Below are positions 1 to 5,604 of a stretch of DNA of 5,604 bases, one piece after another (position 1 is the stretch's first letter; each line of letters starts with the position of its first letter). The notes beneath the pieces are model-generated. The model worked only from the letters and a program-made list of their open reading frames with translations. It was not told where the DNA came from and ran no database searches. The stretch is from CAYMKE01 sp964345135 (GTDB lineage: Bacteria; Bacteroidota; Bacteroidia; Bacteroidales; JBBRXJ01): assembly GCA_964345135.1 (NCBI GenBank), contig CAYFQI010000190.1, positions 1 to 5,604 of the forward strand, read 5' to 3'. The translations under genes and the position numbers were made by a program.

Positions 1-50
1 CGTGTGTGTTAAATGACTTATCATGGGTGTTTCATCTGTTTATTTTTTAT
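1..50 (+). repeat. Imperfect direct repeat, copy 1
   Basis: Bases 1-26 match bases 131-156 at 20 of 26 positions without gaps, including an identical first nine bases (CGTGTGTGT). Five of the six mismatches are transitions. Weaker similarity, needing one or two gaps, continues to about position 50 through a T-rich stretch. The copy starts at the window edge, so it may extend further left. The origin is unknown; it could be a diverged intergenic repeat or a decayed end of a mobile element. Confidence 0.45.
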
Positions 51-130
51 TTTTCAAAGGTCAGATGGAGCTCGCCATGAGTTTATGTTTTTGACATTCA
101 CATTACTATGAGGTTATCAATAATCATCCC

Positions 131-180
131 CGTGTGTGTCAAAGAATTTGTTATGGCTCGGTTCATTTTTTTATATTTTA
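131..180 (+). repeat. Imperfect direct repeat, copy 2
   Basis: This is the second copy of the repeat starting at position 1, offset by exactly 130 bases. The core 131-156 is well conserved (20 of 26), and the following T-rich part aligns only with gaps. No terminal inverted repeats, flanking target duplications or transposase remnants were seen around it, so no mobile element is claimed. Confidence 0.45.
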
Positions 181-306
181 TTTAATGTTCTAAAAATAAT
201 AAATATTTGATGCCTGTAAATTATAATCAGGTTAAAAAACTATCAATTTAACGCAATCGCTTTTTCAAGGCAGGAAACAATTTACATCAGCAACCCAAAA
301 GATTAT

Positions 307-2112
307 TTATTGTTCCTGTCTTTTCTTTCTCTTCCGGTCATTCTCATCAAGCAATATTTTTCTCATCCGGATAGATTCAGGGGTCACCTCTACATATTCA
401 TCTTCAGCAATATATTCCATTGATTCTTCCAATGAGAACTTCACGGCCGGTGCGATGGATGTTTTTTCATCTGACCCGGCAGCACGCATATTAGTGAGTT
501 TTTTTGTTTTGATCACGTTCACTACCAGGTCATCTTCTCGCGTATTTTCTCCAATAACCTGGCCTGCATAAATTTGTTCATTAGGATTAATAAAAAATCT
601 TCCCCTGTCTTGCAGTTTATTCAATGAAAACGCAATAGATGTTCCGGTTTCCATTGCAATTAAAGCACCTTTTCGTTTTTCGAATATATCTCCTTTCCAG
701 GGTTCATAATCTTTAAACCTATGGGATATCACAGCTTCTCCTTCGCTGGCTGTTAAAATCAAATTTGTTAACCCGATCAATCCTCTGGCCGGTATTTTAA
801 ATTCAAGGCTTGCCCTGTCATTTTTATTCTTAATACTCATTAAATCGCCTTTGCGATTAGTCACAAGTTCTATTATTTTCCCGGAAAATGTTTCGTCAAC
901 GTCAATGTAAAGGAATTCAACCGGTTCATGCTTATACCCGTCAATTTCTTTAATAACAACCCTGGGTTGGCCTAATTGCAACTCATATCCTTCTCTTCTC
1001 ATAGTTTCAACCAAAATGGCCAAATGAAGAATTCCACGTCCATATACCATTAATTTCTCAGGAGATTCTGTTTCTTCAACCCTTAATGCCAAATTTTTTT
1101 CTGTTTCTTTAAATAAACGTTCTCTTAAATGTCTTGATGTAACATATTTTCCTTCTTTCCCAAAAAAAGGAGAATTATTAATCGTAAACAACATACTCAT
1201 TGTAGGTTCATCAACAGAAATAGGTTTAAGTGCATCAGGATTTTCAGCATCTGTTATGGTATCTCCAATTTCAAAATTATCCATCCCCATAAGTGCTACA
1301 ATCTCACCGGATTTAACTTTTTCTTTTGTTTTTTCTTTACCCAACCCTTCAAAAAGAAATAATTCTTTAACCAATGTATTATGAATTTCTCCGTTGCGTT
1401 GAACTACAGCTACCTGTTCGCCTGCCCTGATACTACCTCTGTGGACTCTTCCAATGGCAATCCGTCCGGTATATGACGAATAGTCAAGCGAACTTATTTG
1501 CAGCTGCAATGTGCCGGGATTATTCCCGGGAGGTTCAAAATACTCCAATATTTGATCCAGCAAATACGAAACATCATTGGTTGGGTTTTTCCAGTCAGGC
1601 CCCATCCACCCATCTTTAGAAGAACCATAAATAGTAGGATATCCGAGTTGTTCTTCATTGGCATCCAGCGAAAACATTAATTCAAATACTTGTTCATTGG
1701 CATCTTCAGGGTTACAATTGGGTTTATCAACTTTATTGATCACTACCATGGGTTTTAATCCCATTTCCAATGCTTTTTGCAGTACAAAGCGTGTTTGCGG
1801 CATCGGGCCTTCAAAAGCATCCACAATCAGCAATACCCCGTCTGCCATGTTCAATACCCGCTCTACTTCTCCTCCAAAATCAGAATGTCCAGGGGTATCT
1901 ATAATGTTAATTTTTGTTTCTTTATATCTTACAGAGACATTTTTTGATAATATAGTTATCCCCCGTTCTCTTTCAAGATCATTAGAATCTAAGATCAAAT
2001 CCTGTACCTCCTGATTCTCCCTGAATAATTTTACCTGATGCAAAATCTTATCTACCAAAGTGGTCTTCCCATGATCCACGTGTGCAATAATCGCTATATT
2101 CCTTATTTCCAT
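307..2112 (-). CDS. typA: Translational GTPase TypA/BipA
   Basis: TypA/BipA is a ribosome-binding GTPase of the EF-G/LepA class. In studied bacteria it assists 50S assembly and adaptation to cold and stress. The protein is complete at 601 residues, the usual family length. The GTP-binding motifs are all present: G1 AHVDHGKTT from residue 10, G2 region RERGITI at 48-54, G3 DTPGH at 72-76, G4 NKVD at 126-129 and G5 SSK at 164-166. A beta-barrel domain II follows (about 200-300). The EF-G-like domains and the BipA-specific C-terminal domain come next, including the ARGLIG segment before the family-typical C-terminal part. The end is basic (RKRKKRQEQ), consistent with RNA contact. The ATG start lies 9 bases after an AGGA. 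It is a single-gene unit on the minus strand, separated from the upstream operon by a terminator. Nothing about it is unusual. Confidence 0.97.
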   Translation of the reverse strand: MEIRNIAIIAHVDHGKTTLVDKILHQVKLFRENQEVQDLILDSNDLERERGITILSKNVSVRYKETKINIIDTPGHSDFGGEVERVLNMADGVLLIVDAFEGPMPQTRFVLQKALEMGLKPMVVINKVDKPNCNPEDANEQVFELMFSLDANEEQLGYPTIYGSSKDGWMGPDWKNPTNDVSYLLDQILEYFEPPGNNPGTLQLQISSLDYSSYTGRIAIGRVHRGSIRAGEQVAVVQRNGEIHNTLVKELFLFEGLGKEKTKEKVKSGEIVALMGMDNFEIGDTITDAENPDALKPISVDEPTMSMLFTINNSPFFGKEGKYVTSRHLRERLFKETEKNLALRVEETESPEKLMVYGRGILHLAILVETMRREGYELQLGQPRVVIKEIDGYKHEPVEFLYIDVDETFSGKIIELVTNRKGDLMSIKNKNDRASLEFKIPARGLIGLTNLILTASEGEAVISHRFKDYEPWKGDIFEKRKGALIAMETGTSIAFSLNKLQDRGRFFINPNEQIYAGQVIGENTREDDLVVNVIKTKKLTNMRAAGSDEKTSIAPAVKFSLEESMEYIAEDEYVEVTPESIRMRKILLDENDRKRKKRQEQ

Positions 2113-2142
2113 AAATACATTTCCTGCTATTGTTCAAAGCTG

Positions 2143-2176
2143 CAAAAATAGTTAAAAGAAATATAATAATATCAAG
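2143..2176 (-). promoter_or_regulatory. Candidate Bacteroidota-type promoter of typA
   Basis: Read on the minus strand, TATTTTTG (2150-2143) fits the Bacteroidota -7 consensus TAnnTTTG. A CTTG (2176-2173) lies 22 bases upstream as a possible -33 element, where the consensus is TTTG at about 19-21 bases. Transcription would begin near 2136, giving a leader of roughly 25 bases before typA. It sits just inside the terminator of the upstream operon, where a typA promoter is expected. The spacing is slightly long and the region is AT-rich, so this is a candidate only. Confidence 0.4.
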
Positions 2177-2187
2177 CTAACAGCATA

Positions 2188-2231
2188 AAAAAACCGGGAC
2201 GTATTTTTATTTAAATGCGTTCCGGTTTTTT
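2188..2231. terminator. Bidirectional rho-independent terminator
   Basis: This is a long hairpin. An A-run plus CCGGGACG (2188-2201) pairs with CGTTCCGG plus a T-run (2218-2231), and pairing continues inward to about 2206/2213 with G-U wobbles. The result is a stem of about 19 bp with a 6-base loop (2207-2212). The A-run and T-run flank the GC core on both sides, so it can terminate in either direction. Its main job is probably to end the minus-strand kinase/sulfotransferase/peptide operon before typA. Confidence 0.85.
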
Positions 2232-2233
2232 AT

Positions 2234-2416
2234 TTTTTCCCATGGACCGACAACTAATCATGTTTGGATCATCAAGTTCGATAACGAGGATCACGAAGCC
2301 CTAAAAAGCTCGGTTTATTGGTGTAAATGAGCAATTTTGGGACAAGCATAACGAAGCCTGCTCCGTAAGGAAGAATGACTGTACCGGGGTTAGCGGACAT
2401 GATGGAACAAACACTA
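2234..2416 (-). other. 3' region of the small-peptide operon, no assigned gene
   Basis: About 180 bases lie between the stop of the 43-codon gene and the terminator. Bases 2341-2400 contain 31 G/C of 60, clearly more than the surrounding DNA. One minus-strand frame stays open through here (end at 2272), but it has no ribosome binding site and its upstream part overlaps the peptide gene. A small hairpin with a 6-bp stem and 4-base loop lies at 2351-2366. ACGAAGCC occurs twice (2293-2300 and 2351-2358). It could be an untranslated 3' leader-like RNA, a degraded gene end, or an unrecognised coding segment; I cannot tell which. Confidence 0.35.
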
Positions 2417-2548
2417 TTAAGAATCAGAACATGAATCCATGTCATGCAGATTCGAATCCCAGCAATACCATTCTCCACTATCATTAAACGCATTAGGATC
2501 ACTGATACGTCCGTCACGTGTTTCCCTGTTCCATTGAATATTTGTCAT
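2417..2548 (-). CDS. Small acidic peptide (43 aa), candidate modified-peptide precursor
   Basis: I do not recognise this protein family. The case for a gene is an ATG 8 bases after a full AAAGGAG, the strongest ribosome binding site in the window, and its place 39 bases after the sulfotransferase on the same strand. The product is 43 residues, with 9 Asp/Glu against 3 Arg and no Lys. It begins MTNIQWNRETRDGRISDPNA and continues with GEWYCWDSN at residues 25-33. It ends DMDSCSDS, so the last residue is Ser. It has one Tyr (Y28) next to Glu, Trp and Asp, two Cys (C29, C40), three Trp, and no signal peptide or membrane segment. Its position after a kinase and a sulfotransferase suggests a substrate: Y28 or a Ser/Thr could be sulfated, and the C-terminal Ser phosphorylated. 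That is inference. It could also be a truncated remnant of a longer protein. Confidence 0.6.
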   Translation of the reverse strand: MTNIQWNRETRDGRISDPNAFNDSGEWYCWDSNLHDMDSCSDS

Positions 2549-2556
2549 ATTATCGG

Positions 2557-2563
2557 CTCCTTT
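2557..2563 (-). promoter_or_regulatory. Strong ribosome binding site of the small peptide gene
   Basis: The minus strand reads AAAGGAG, 8 bases before the ATG at 2548. Other genes in the window have weak or A-rich leaders, so this site stands out. It decides both the start and the frame of the small gene against the longer overlapping frame that would need a GTG start at 2517. Confidence 0.75.
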
Positions 2564-2587
2564 ATTATATATATTTCGTAATATGCG

Positions 2588-3451
2588 TCAAAAATCGTGT
2601 TCCATATTCAGATACCCGAATCGCTGCATCACCTCGTTATGATCGCGAATAACTTGTTTAACCTGACTTTGGTTCAATTCTTCTTTCCATGATCCAGGCT
2701 TACCTTTTCTAAAAAAAGATACTGACTTAGATGATTTTTCCGAAAAGCCTTTTTCATTTTCCTGCTTTTGAAGCTCTTTAATATTACTATATTGCATTGC
2801 CCGTGAAATATCTTCGTCCGTTTTGTTCAAATTCAATTTTTGTATGGCTTTTTTAAATGTTTCAAAAGGATGGGTTATCATATCTTCATATTTAATAATA
2901 TGTACCGGAAGGATGGATTGTTCTGTCCAGCTTTTCACATGTCCGCTCCATGTAAAAAGTTTTTGTGAAAGTTGGTTATACATTTTTTGAGAATTCCTAC
3001 AAAACATATATCCCGGATCATTCATCATTTGTATCATCTTATCAAATGAACATGCTGAATGATAAGCAAAAGAAACCACTATATCCAGGGGGTTCCGAAT
3101 AAAATAGATCACTCCTTTGGTTGCTTCATACGGAATTAGTGGTTCTTTCCGTGATGTTATTATGTATGCATCGTGTATTTTTTGAAAAACCGGTTCTTTC
3201 GCCTGTGAAGAAAGGTGTTTATATACATCAGGACGCAAATTAAGGATTTCAGTGAAGCTTAATTCTGAAGAAGGAACACCGGTTACCTCGTCAAATACGT
3301 TCCGGCTACTGGCTATTAAACTAATTGCAAGATTATTAATATCAGCAGGTTGATCCTTATAATTAAACAAATTTGTTAAAAATACTCTAAACCATGTATT
3401 CCCTGACTTTGGATATGACGCCAGCCAATAAATGTTCCCCGGTCCGTTCAT
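2588..3451 (-). CDS. PAPS-dependent sulfotransferase (Sulfotransfer_1 type)
   Basis: This enzyme should transfer sulfate from PAPS to a hydroxyl group of an acceptor and probably acts in the cytosol, since it has no signal peptide. The 287-residue protein is full length for the family. It shows the 5'-phosphosulfate loop YPKSGNTW at 13-20 and a likely catalytic base H93 in KIHDAY. The 3'-phosphate binding site follows (RNP from R119, with S127), then YEDM at 188-191. The C-terminal RKG with GxW-K is at 248-256. All key residues are present, so it is predicted active. Its ATG overlaps the stop of the kinase gene as ATGA, which implies translational coupling. The small peptide gene follows 39 bases later. 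The acceptor cannot be read from the sequence; the neighbouring peptide is the obvious candidate, with a lipid, sugar or small metabolite as alternatives. Confidence 0.9.
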   Translation of the reverse strand: MNGPGNIYWLASYPKSGNTWFRVFLTNLFNYKDQPADINNLAISLIASSRNVFDEVTGVPSSELSFTEILNLRPDVYKHLSSQAKEPVFQKIHDAYIITSRKEPLIPYEATKGVIYFIRNPLDIVVSFAYHSACSFDKMIQMMNDPGYMFCRNSQKMYNQLSQKLFTWSGHVKSWTEQSILPVHIIKYEDMITHPFETFKKAIQKLNLNKTDEDISRAMQYSNIKELQKQENEKGFSEKSSKSVSFFRKGKPGSWKEELNQSQVKQVIRDHNEVMQRFGYLNMEHDF

Positions 3452-4371
3452 ACGTTCTGTAATTGTTTAAGGTCATTATCTATCAATTCCATCAGTTCTT
3501 TTATTTTGAAAGAATCAATGGGCCGCATAATCCTGGCAACGTCTACATATTCTGCCAGTTTGCTTAGCAGAGAAAAATGTTCTTTTGTTTTTCCCAATCC
3601 TTTTAAAAACTGCCACCTGTAGGTGTTATTTTTCAATGTATTAAATTTATCTATTCCTTTCAATGGGTTCAAAATAAAATTTGGCTGATTATGTGTCCCC
3701 AATATATATATTTTTTTCACAGGTAATGGTTGGTTATAATATCCATTATTAACAGGGATTCCAAACTTTTGAATCCCCTCACGAAGTATGCATTTTGATT
3801 GTTGATCACTGCCAAAATACCGGATGGCATCTGCCCATAACTTCATTTGTGGAAACCCGGGATAAATCATTGGGACATTATTGGCATTTAGATTAATAAC
3901 ACTGATATCATCTGAAATAACACAATTTCCTGTGTTGAGATAGGCTGCAGCCAAAGTTGATTTTCCTGCCCCAGGGATGCCCGAAAAAACAATTGCACTC
4001 CCTGCATTTTCTATAGCACTTCCATGAATAGGGAGTAATCCCCGTTGTATCAACAACGCCCCCATCACCGGCCCTAATAAAAATAATCGTATTTCATTAT
4101 CAGCAACCGAGGAATTATTCTTTTCAATAAATATTTCTTTTCCATCTTTCACTAAATAGTTTGCAACATTATCTATTTTTAAAAGAAAAAGGCCTTGTTT
4201 TGCTTCAAACCGGACCCCTTTACTCTGTGGATTTTCAAGCATGCCAGGGACTTGAGCAAAAGAAATTTTTACTTGCGAATTGGCCTTCCCTTGTTCCAGT
4301 TCTTTAAATGGCAACTCCGACGCTATATTGATTCCAAAAGCTTTGTAATAATGTTTTTTGTATTTTATCAT
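3448..4371 (-). CDS. HPr-kinase-like P-loop serine kinase
   Basis: This resembles the HPr kinase/phosphorylase homologues found beside peptide-modifying genes and lasso peptide clusters. The protein has 307 residues. A beta-rich N-terminal part (about 1-100) lacks obvious motifs. The HprK-like core starts at LPIHGSAI (113-120, H116), in the place of the usual HAS-type segment. Walker A GIPGAGKST is at 131-139, and ISDDIS at 152-157 supplies the acidic pair D154/D155 expected near the nucleotide. No HPr or PTS gene is in the window, so a role in carbon catabolite control is unlikely. In lasso peptide clusters such kinases phosphorylate the C-terminal serine of the precursor, and the small peptide of this operon ends in Ser. 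It is the first gene of the operon, overlapping the sulfotransferase by 4 bases. No strong SD precedes its ATG. The assignment to the fold is firm; the substrate is inferred. Confidence 0.85.
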   Translation of the reverse strand: MIKYKKHYYKAFGINIASELPFKELEQGKANSQVKISFAQVPGMLENPQSKGVRFEAKQGLFLLKIDNVANYLVKDGKEIFIEKNNSSVADNEIRLFLLGPVMGALLIQRGLLPIHGSAIENAGSAIVFSGIPGAGKSTLAAAYLNTGNCVISDDISVINLNANNVPMIYPGFPQMKLWADAIRYFGSDQQSKCILREGIQKFGIPVNNGYYNQPLPVKKIYILGTHNQPNFILNPLKGIDKFNTLKNNTYRWQFLKGLGKTKEHFSLLSKLAEYVDVARIMRPIDSFKIKELMELIDNDLKQLQNV

Positions 4372-4589
4372 AATTATTAAACAATAAATTTCCGGTATAA
4401 TTGTACGTGTTTTATTTTTCAGTATTTTTTTCCATAATACTATGTTATTGATTCCTCAATTTTATTTTACCTTATTTCATTGAATTTTAAAAGATTTAAT
4501 AAAATAAATTTTAGAATTTATGAAATAAATTTTTAATTTACAAAAAATTTCAATTACTTTTATTCCAACAATTAATATATGTTAAATTG
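4372..4589. promoter_or_regulatory. AT-rich divergent intergenic region
   Basis: This region must hold the promoters of both the leftward kinase operon and the rightward siaB/siaC-like pair. Bases 4501-4560 contain only 5 G/C of 60. Two related AT blocks (4502-4520 and 4523-4540) repeat with a 21-base period, about two helical turns. A weak minus-strand promoter candidate is TTTG (4544-4541) followed 20 bases later by TAAATT (4520-4515). In sequence this AT-rich, such matches are expected by chance. No clear plus-strand promoter was found. Confidence 0.5.
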
Positions 4590-5117
4590 ATGCAAGATAC
4601 AGTGATAAACAAAGGCATATTTTATAAGGGACTATTTGACCATAAGAAAAACGATAGTATACTTAAAGAATGTACAAACATTTTACAAAAAGAATCATTC
4701 TCTTACAAAATATCCAAACGTATTTATACTGTAATTGAAGAATGCCTGACAAACCTTCATAAACATACTTTTGAGAATTTCTCACACGAAACGGGTGAAG
4801 ATGAATATCCTTCATTTATTAAAATGGAAATAAAAGACAATAATAATGAAGTGTTTGTTAGTTGTGGAAACATTATAAGTAATGAAGACAAAAAAAAGCT
4901 TGAAAAAATTCTTGATTACATAAATCATTCTGATAAAATTGCTATAAAAAAACTTTACCAGGTAAGACTCCGGGAAGAAAACCTCTCAGCTAAAGGAGGT
5001 GCAAACCTCGGCCTCATCACCATTGGACGAATGTCTGAAAATCAGATTCATTATCAATTTGAAGATGTTTGCAGAGATTGCTATTATTTTACAATGAAAA
5101 TAATAATATGTGTTTGA
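4590..5117 (+). CDS. SiaB-family protein kinase (DUF6272, GHKL fold)
   Basis: This is a GHKL-type ATP-binding protein like Pseudomonas SiaB, which phosphorylates the partner SiaC and so controls whether SiaC activates a diguanylate cyclase. It has 175 residues, the usual compact size, and no sensor or membrane part. The N-box is EECLTNLHKH at 50-59, with the Mg/ATP residue N55 and the family K58-H59. The G-box is KGGANLGL at 135-142. I chose the ATG at 4590; a TTG directly before it would add one Met and is less likely. No SD is visible, which is common in Bacteroidota. The SiaC-like gene follows 16 bases later, so the two are probably co-transcribed. The cognate PP2C phosphatase and any cyclase are not in the window. 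The last residues (MKIIICV) are unusually hydrophobic but too short for a membrane anchor. Confidence 0.87.
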   Translation: MQDTVINKGIFYKGLFDHKKNDSILKECTNILQKESFSYKISKRIYTVIEECLTNLHKHTFENFSHETGEDEYPSFIKMEIKDNNNEVFVSCGNIISNEDKKKLEKILDYINHSDKIAIKKLYQVRLREENLSAKGGANLGLITIGRMSENQIHYQFEDVCRDCYYFTMKIIICV

Positions 5118-5133
5118 CCATTAAAAAATAAAT

Positions 5134-5517
5134 ATGGAACGAATTGAAATTTCCCCGGGAGAAAAAACACCTAAAATCTTAATTATCCCTGAACAAAAAG
5201 AAATGCTCATTGAAGGCAATTCCAGGCCTGAAGATGTCAGAACGTTTTATCAGCCTGTCATTGAAAAACTTGAAGACTTATTGGTTTCATTGCATCAAGC
5301 AGACGAATCATTTTCTATATCCTTTAAAATGGGATATTTTAATTCATCTTCAGCTAAATTTTTAGCAGATATTTTATATCTTATCGTAGAATATAGTGAA
5401 AAAGGACTCCCTGTTACCATCAACTGGTATTATGAAAAAGAAGATTATGATATGAAAGAAGCGGGCGAAGAATTTTCCGAAATGGTCGGATTTCCTTTTA
5501 GTTATATCGAAAACTAG
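5134..5517 (+). CDS. SiaC-family regulatory phosphoprotein (DUF1987)
   Basis: This small STAS-like switch protein, 127 residues, is the family's usual length. In Pseudomonas aeruginosa, SiaC is phosphorylated on Thr68 by SiaB and, when unphosphorylated, binds and activates the diguanylate cyclase SiaD. Here the equivalent segment is GYFNSSSAKFL (67-77), and the residue after Asn is Ser71 in place of Thr. The N-terminal ISPGEKTPKI and central FYQPVIEKLEDLL are typical of the family, as is the WYYEKEDYDMKEAGEEFSEM stretch (98-117). It lies 16 bases after the kinase gene on the same strand with an A-rich leader and no SD. As no cyclase is visible here, its output may be another partner; Bacteroidota commonly carry this pair without a SiaD. 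The family call is firm and the pathway output is open. Confidence 0.9.
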   Translation: MERIEISPGEKTPKILIIPEQKEMLIEGNSRPEDVRTFYQPVIEKLEDLLVSLHQADESFSISFKMGYFNSSSAKFLADILYLIVEYSEKGLPVTINWYYEKEDYDMKEAGEEFSEMVGFPFSYIEN

Positions 5518-5521
5518 TATC

Positions 5522-5602
5522 TTAATACAACACATCATATTCATCCCATATTTTACTATGTGTTACCATATTTATTAAAAATAATAGCAGGTTAACCATT
5601 TG
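5522..5602 (-). CDS. Possible C-terminal end of a convergent gene (partial)
   Basis: One minus-strand frame is open from the right edge to a TAA at 5524-5522, only 4 bases after the siaC-like stop. It encodes about 26 residues ending in VTHSKIWDEYDVLY. The polar, mixed ending looks somewhat gene-like, but a frame of this length arises easily by chance and no family is recognisable. It conflicts with reading the inverted repeat here as a terminator. It is listed so that the edge can be checked with more sequence. Confidence 0.18.
   Translation of the reverse strand, partial: QMVNLLLFLINMVTHSKIWDEYDVLY
5529..5564. terminator. Weak inverted repeat after the siaC-like gene
   Basis: AACACAT (5529-5535) and ATGTGTT (5558-5564) form a 7-bp stem around a 22-base, AT-rich interior. 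It lies directly after the stop of the siaC-like gene, where a terminator is expected. It is AT-rich, has a large loop and lacks a proper T-run, so it is only a weak candidate. Confidence 0.25.
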
Positions 5603-5604
5603 CC

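Larger units (their letters stand above)
1..306. other. Non-coding region downstream of typA
   Basis: No convincing gene is seen in this stretch on either strand. The only frame open from the left edge on the plus strand stops at 78-80 and has no recognisable content. The sequence is AT-rich with long T runs. It contains the two diverged direct repeats listed separately. I looked for a rho-independent terminator for typA, which is transcribed leftward into this region, and found only short, weak stems, for example the 4-bp inverted repeat around 213-231. The way typA transcription ends is not resolved. Confidence 0.6.

Noticed and set aside
1498..2014. Plus-strand open frames opposite typA
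   Set aside because: They lie antisense inside the clearly coding typA gene and have no recognisable protein features.
2440..2475. tRNA-like TTCGAATCC segment resembling a T-arm
   Set aside because: The bases flanking the TTCGAAT do not form a T-stem, and no acceptor stem, anticodon arm or D-arm can be folded around it. GATTCGAATC is simply a 10-bp palindrome inside the small gene.
2272..2517. 81-codon minus-strand frame between the sulfotransferase and typA
   Set aside because: It needs a GTG start with no Shine-Dalgarno sequence and overlaps, in another frame, the small gene that has a full AAAGGAG before its ATG. The product has no recognisable family. Its distal part is kept as an open question.
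2417..4371. Complete lasso peptide biosynthesis cluster
   Set aside because: Only tailoring-type enzymes and a possible precursor are present. No asparagine-synthetase-like cyclase, transglutaminase-like protease, PqqD-like protein or ABC exporter is encoded in the window, and the peptide lacks the usual leader Thr.
3448..4371. Genuine HPr kinase/phosphorylase (hprK)
   Set aside because: The P-loop core is similar, but no PTS or HPr gene is nearby, the N-terminal part does not look like the hprK regulatory domain, and the context is a sulfotransferase and a small peptide.
4195..4380. Plus-strand open frame opposite the start of the kinase gene
   Set aside because: It is antisense to the N-terminal part of the kinase gene, with no family resemblance and no supporting leader.
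4587..4589. TTG as start codon of the SiaB-like kinase
   Set aside because: An ATG follows directly at 4590, so the TTG would add only one residue and there is no SD to favour it.

Overview
The window looks like a piece of a Bacteroidota chromosome. This is inferred from the AT-rich DNA, from mostly A-rich leaders with weak Shine-Dalgarno (SD) sequences, from a TAnnTTTG-type promoter candidate before typA, and from the SiaB/SiaC protein types. No marker gene fixes the genus.

Layout. Positions 1-306 are non-coding and hold two diverged copies of a short direct repeat. Positions 307-2112 (minus strand) encode the ribosome-associated GTPase TypA/BipA, complete and ordinary. A strong bidirectional hairpin terminator (2188-2231) separates typA from a second minus-strand operon. 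Read in its own direction, that operon contains an HPr-kinase-like P-loop kinase (4371-3448), a PAPS-type sulfotransferase overlapping it by 4 bases (3451-2588), and a 43-codon gene (2548-2417) with the best ribosome binding site in the window. About 180 bases of somewhat GC-richer, apparently untranslated sequence then run to the terminator. An extremely AT-rich divergent intergenic region (4372-4589) separates this operon from a plus-strand pair: a SiaB-type GHKL kinase (4590-5117) and a SiaC-type regulatory phosphoprotein (5134-5517). The last 87 bases hold an inverted repeat and perhaps the tail of a convergent gene.

How the genes may work together. The most interesting unit is the kinase-sulfotransferase-small peptide operon. 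HPr-kinase homologues and sulfotransferases are both known as tailoring enzymes in lasso peptide clusters, where the kinase phosphorylates a C-terminal serine. The small product here is acidic, ends in Ser, and has one Tyr among acidic and aromatic residues, so it is a plausible substrate of both enzymes. No maturation protease, lasso cyclase, PqqD-like protein or exporter is present in the window. The operon could therefore be a minimal, undescribed phospho/sulfo-peptide system, or have partners elsewhere. The SiaB/SiaC pair is a phosphorylation switch module; the PP2C phosphatase and diguanylate cyclase that accompany it in Pseudomonas are not visible here.
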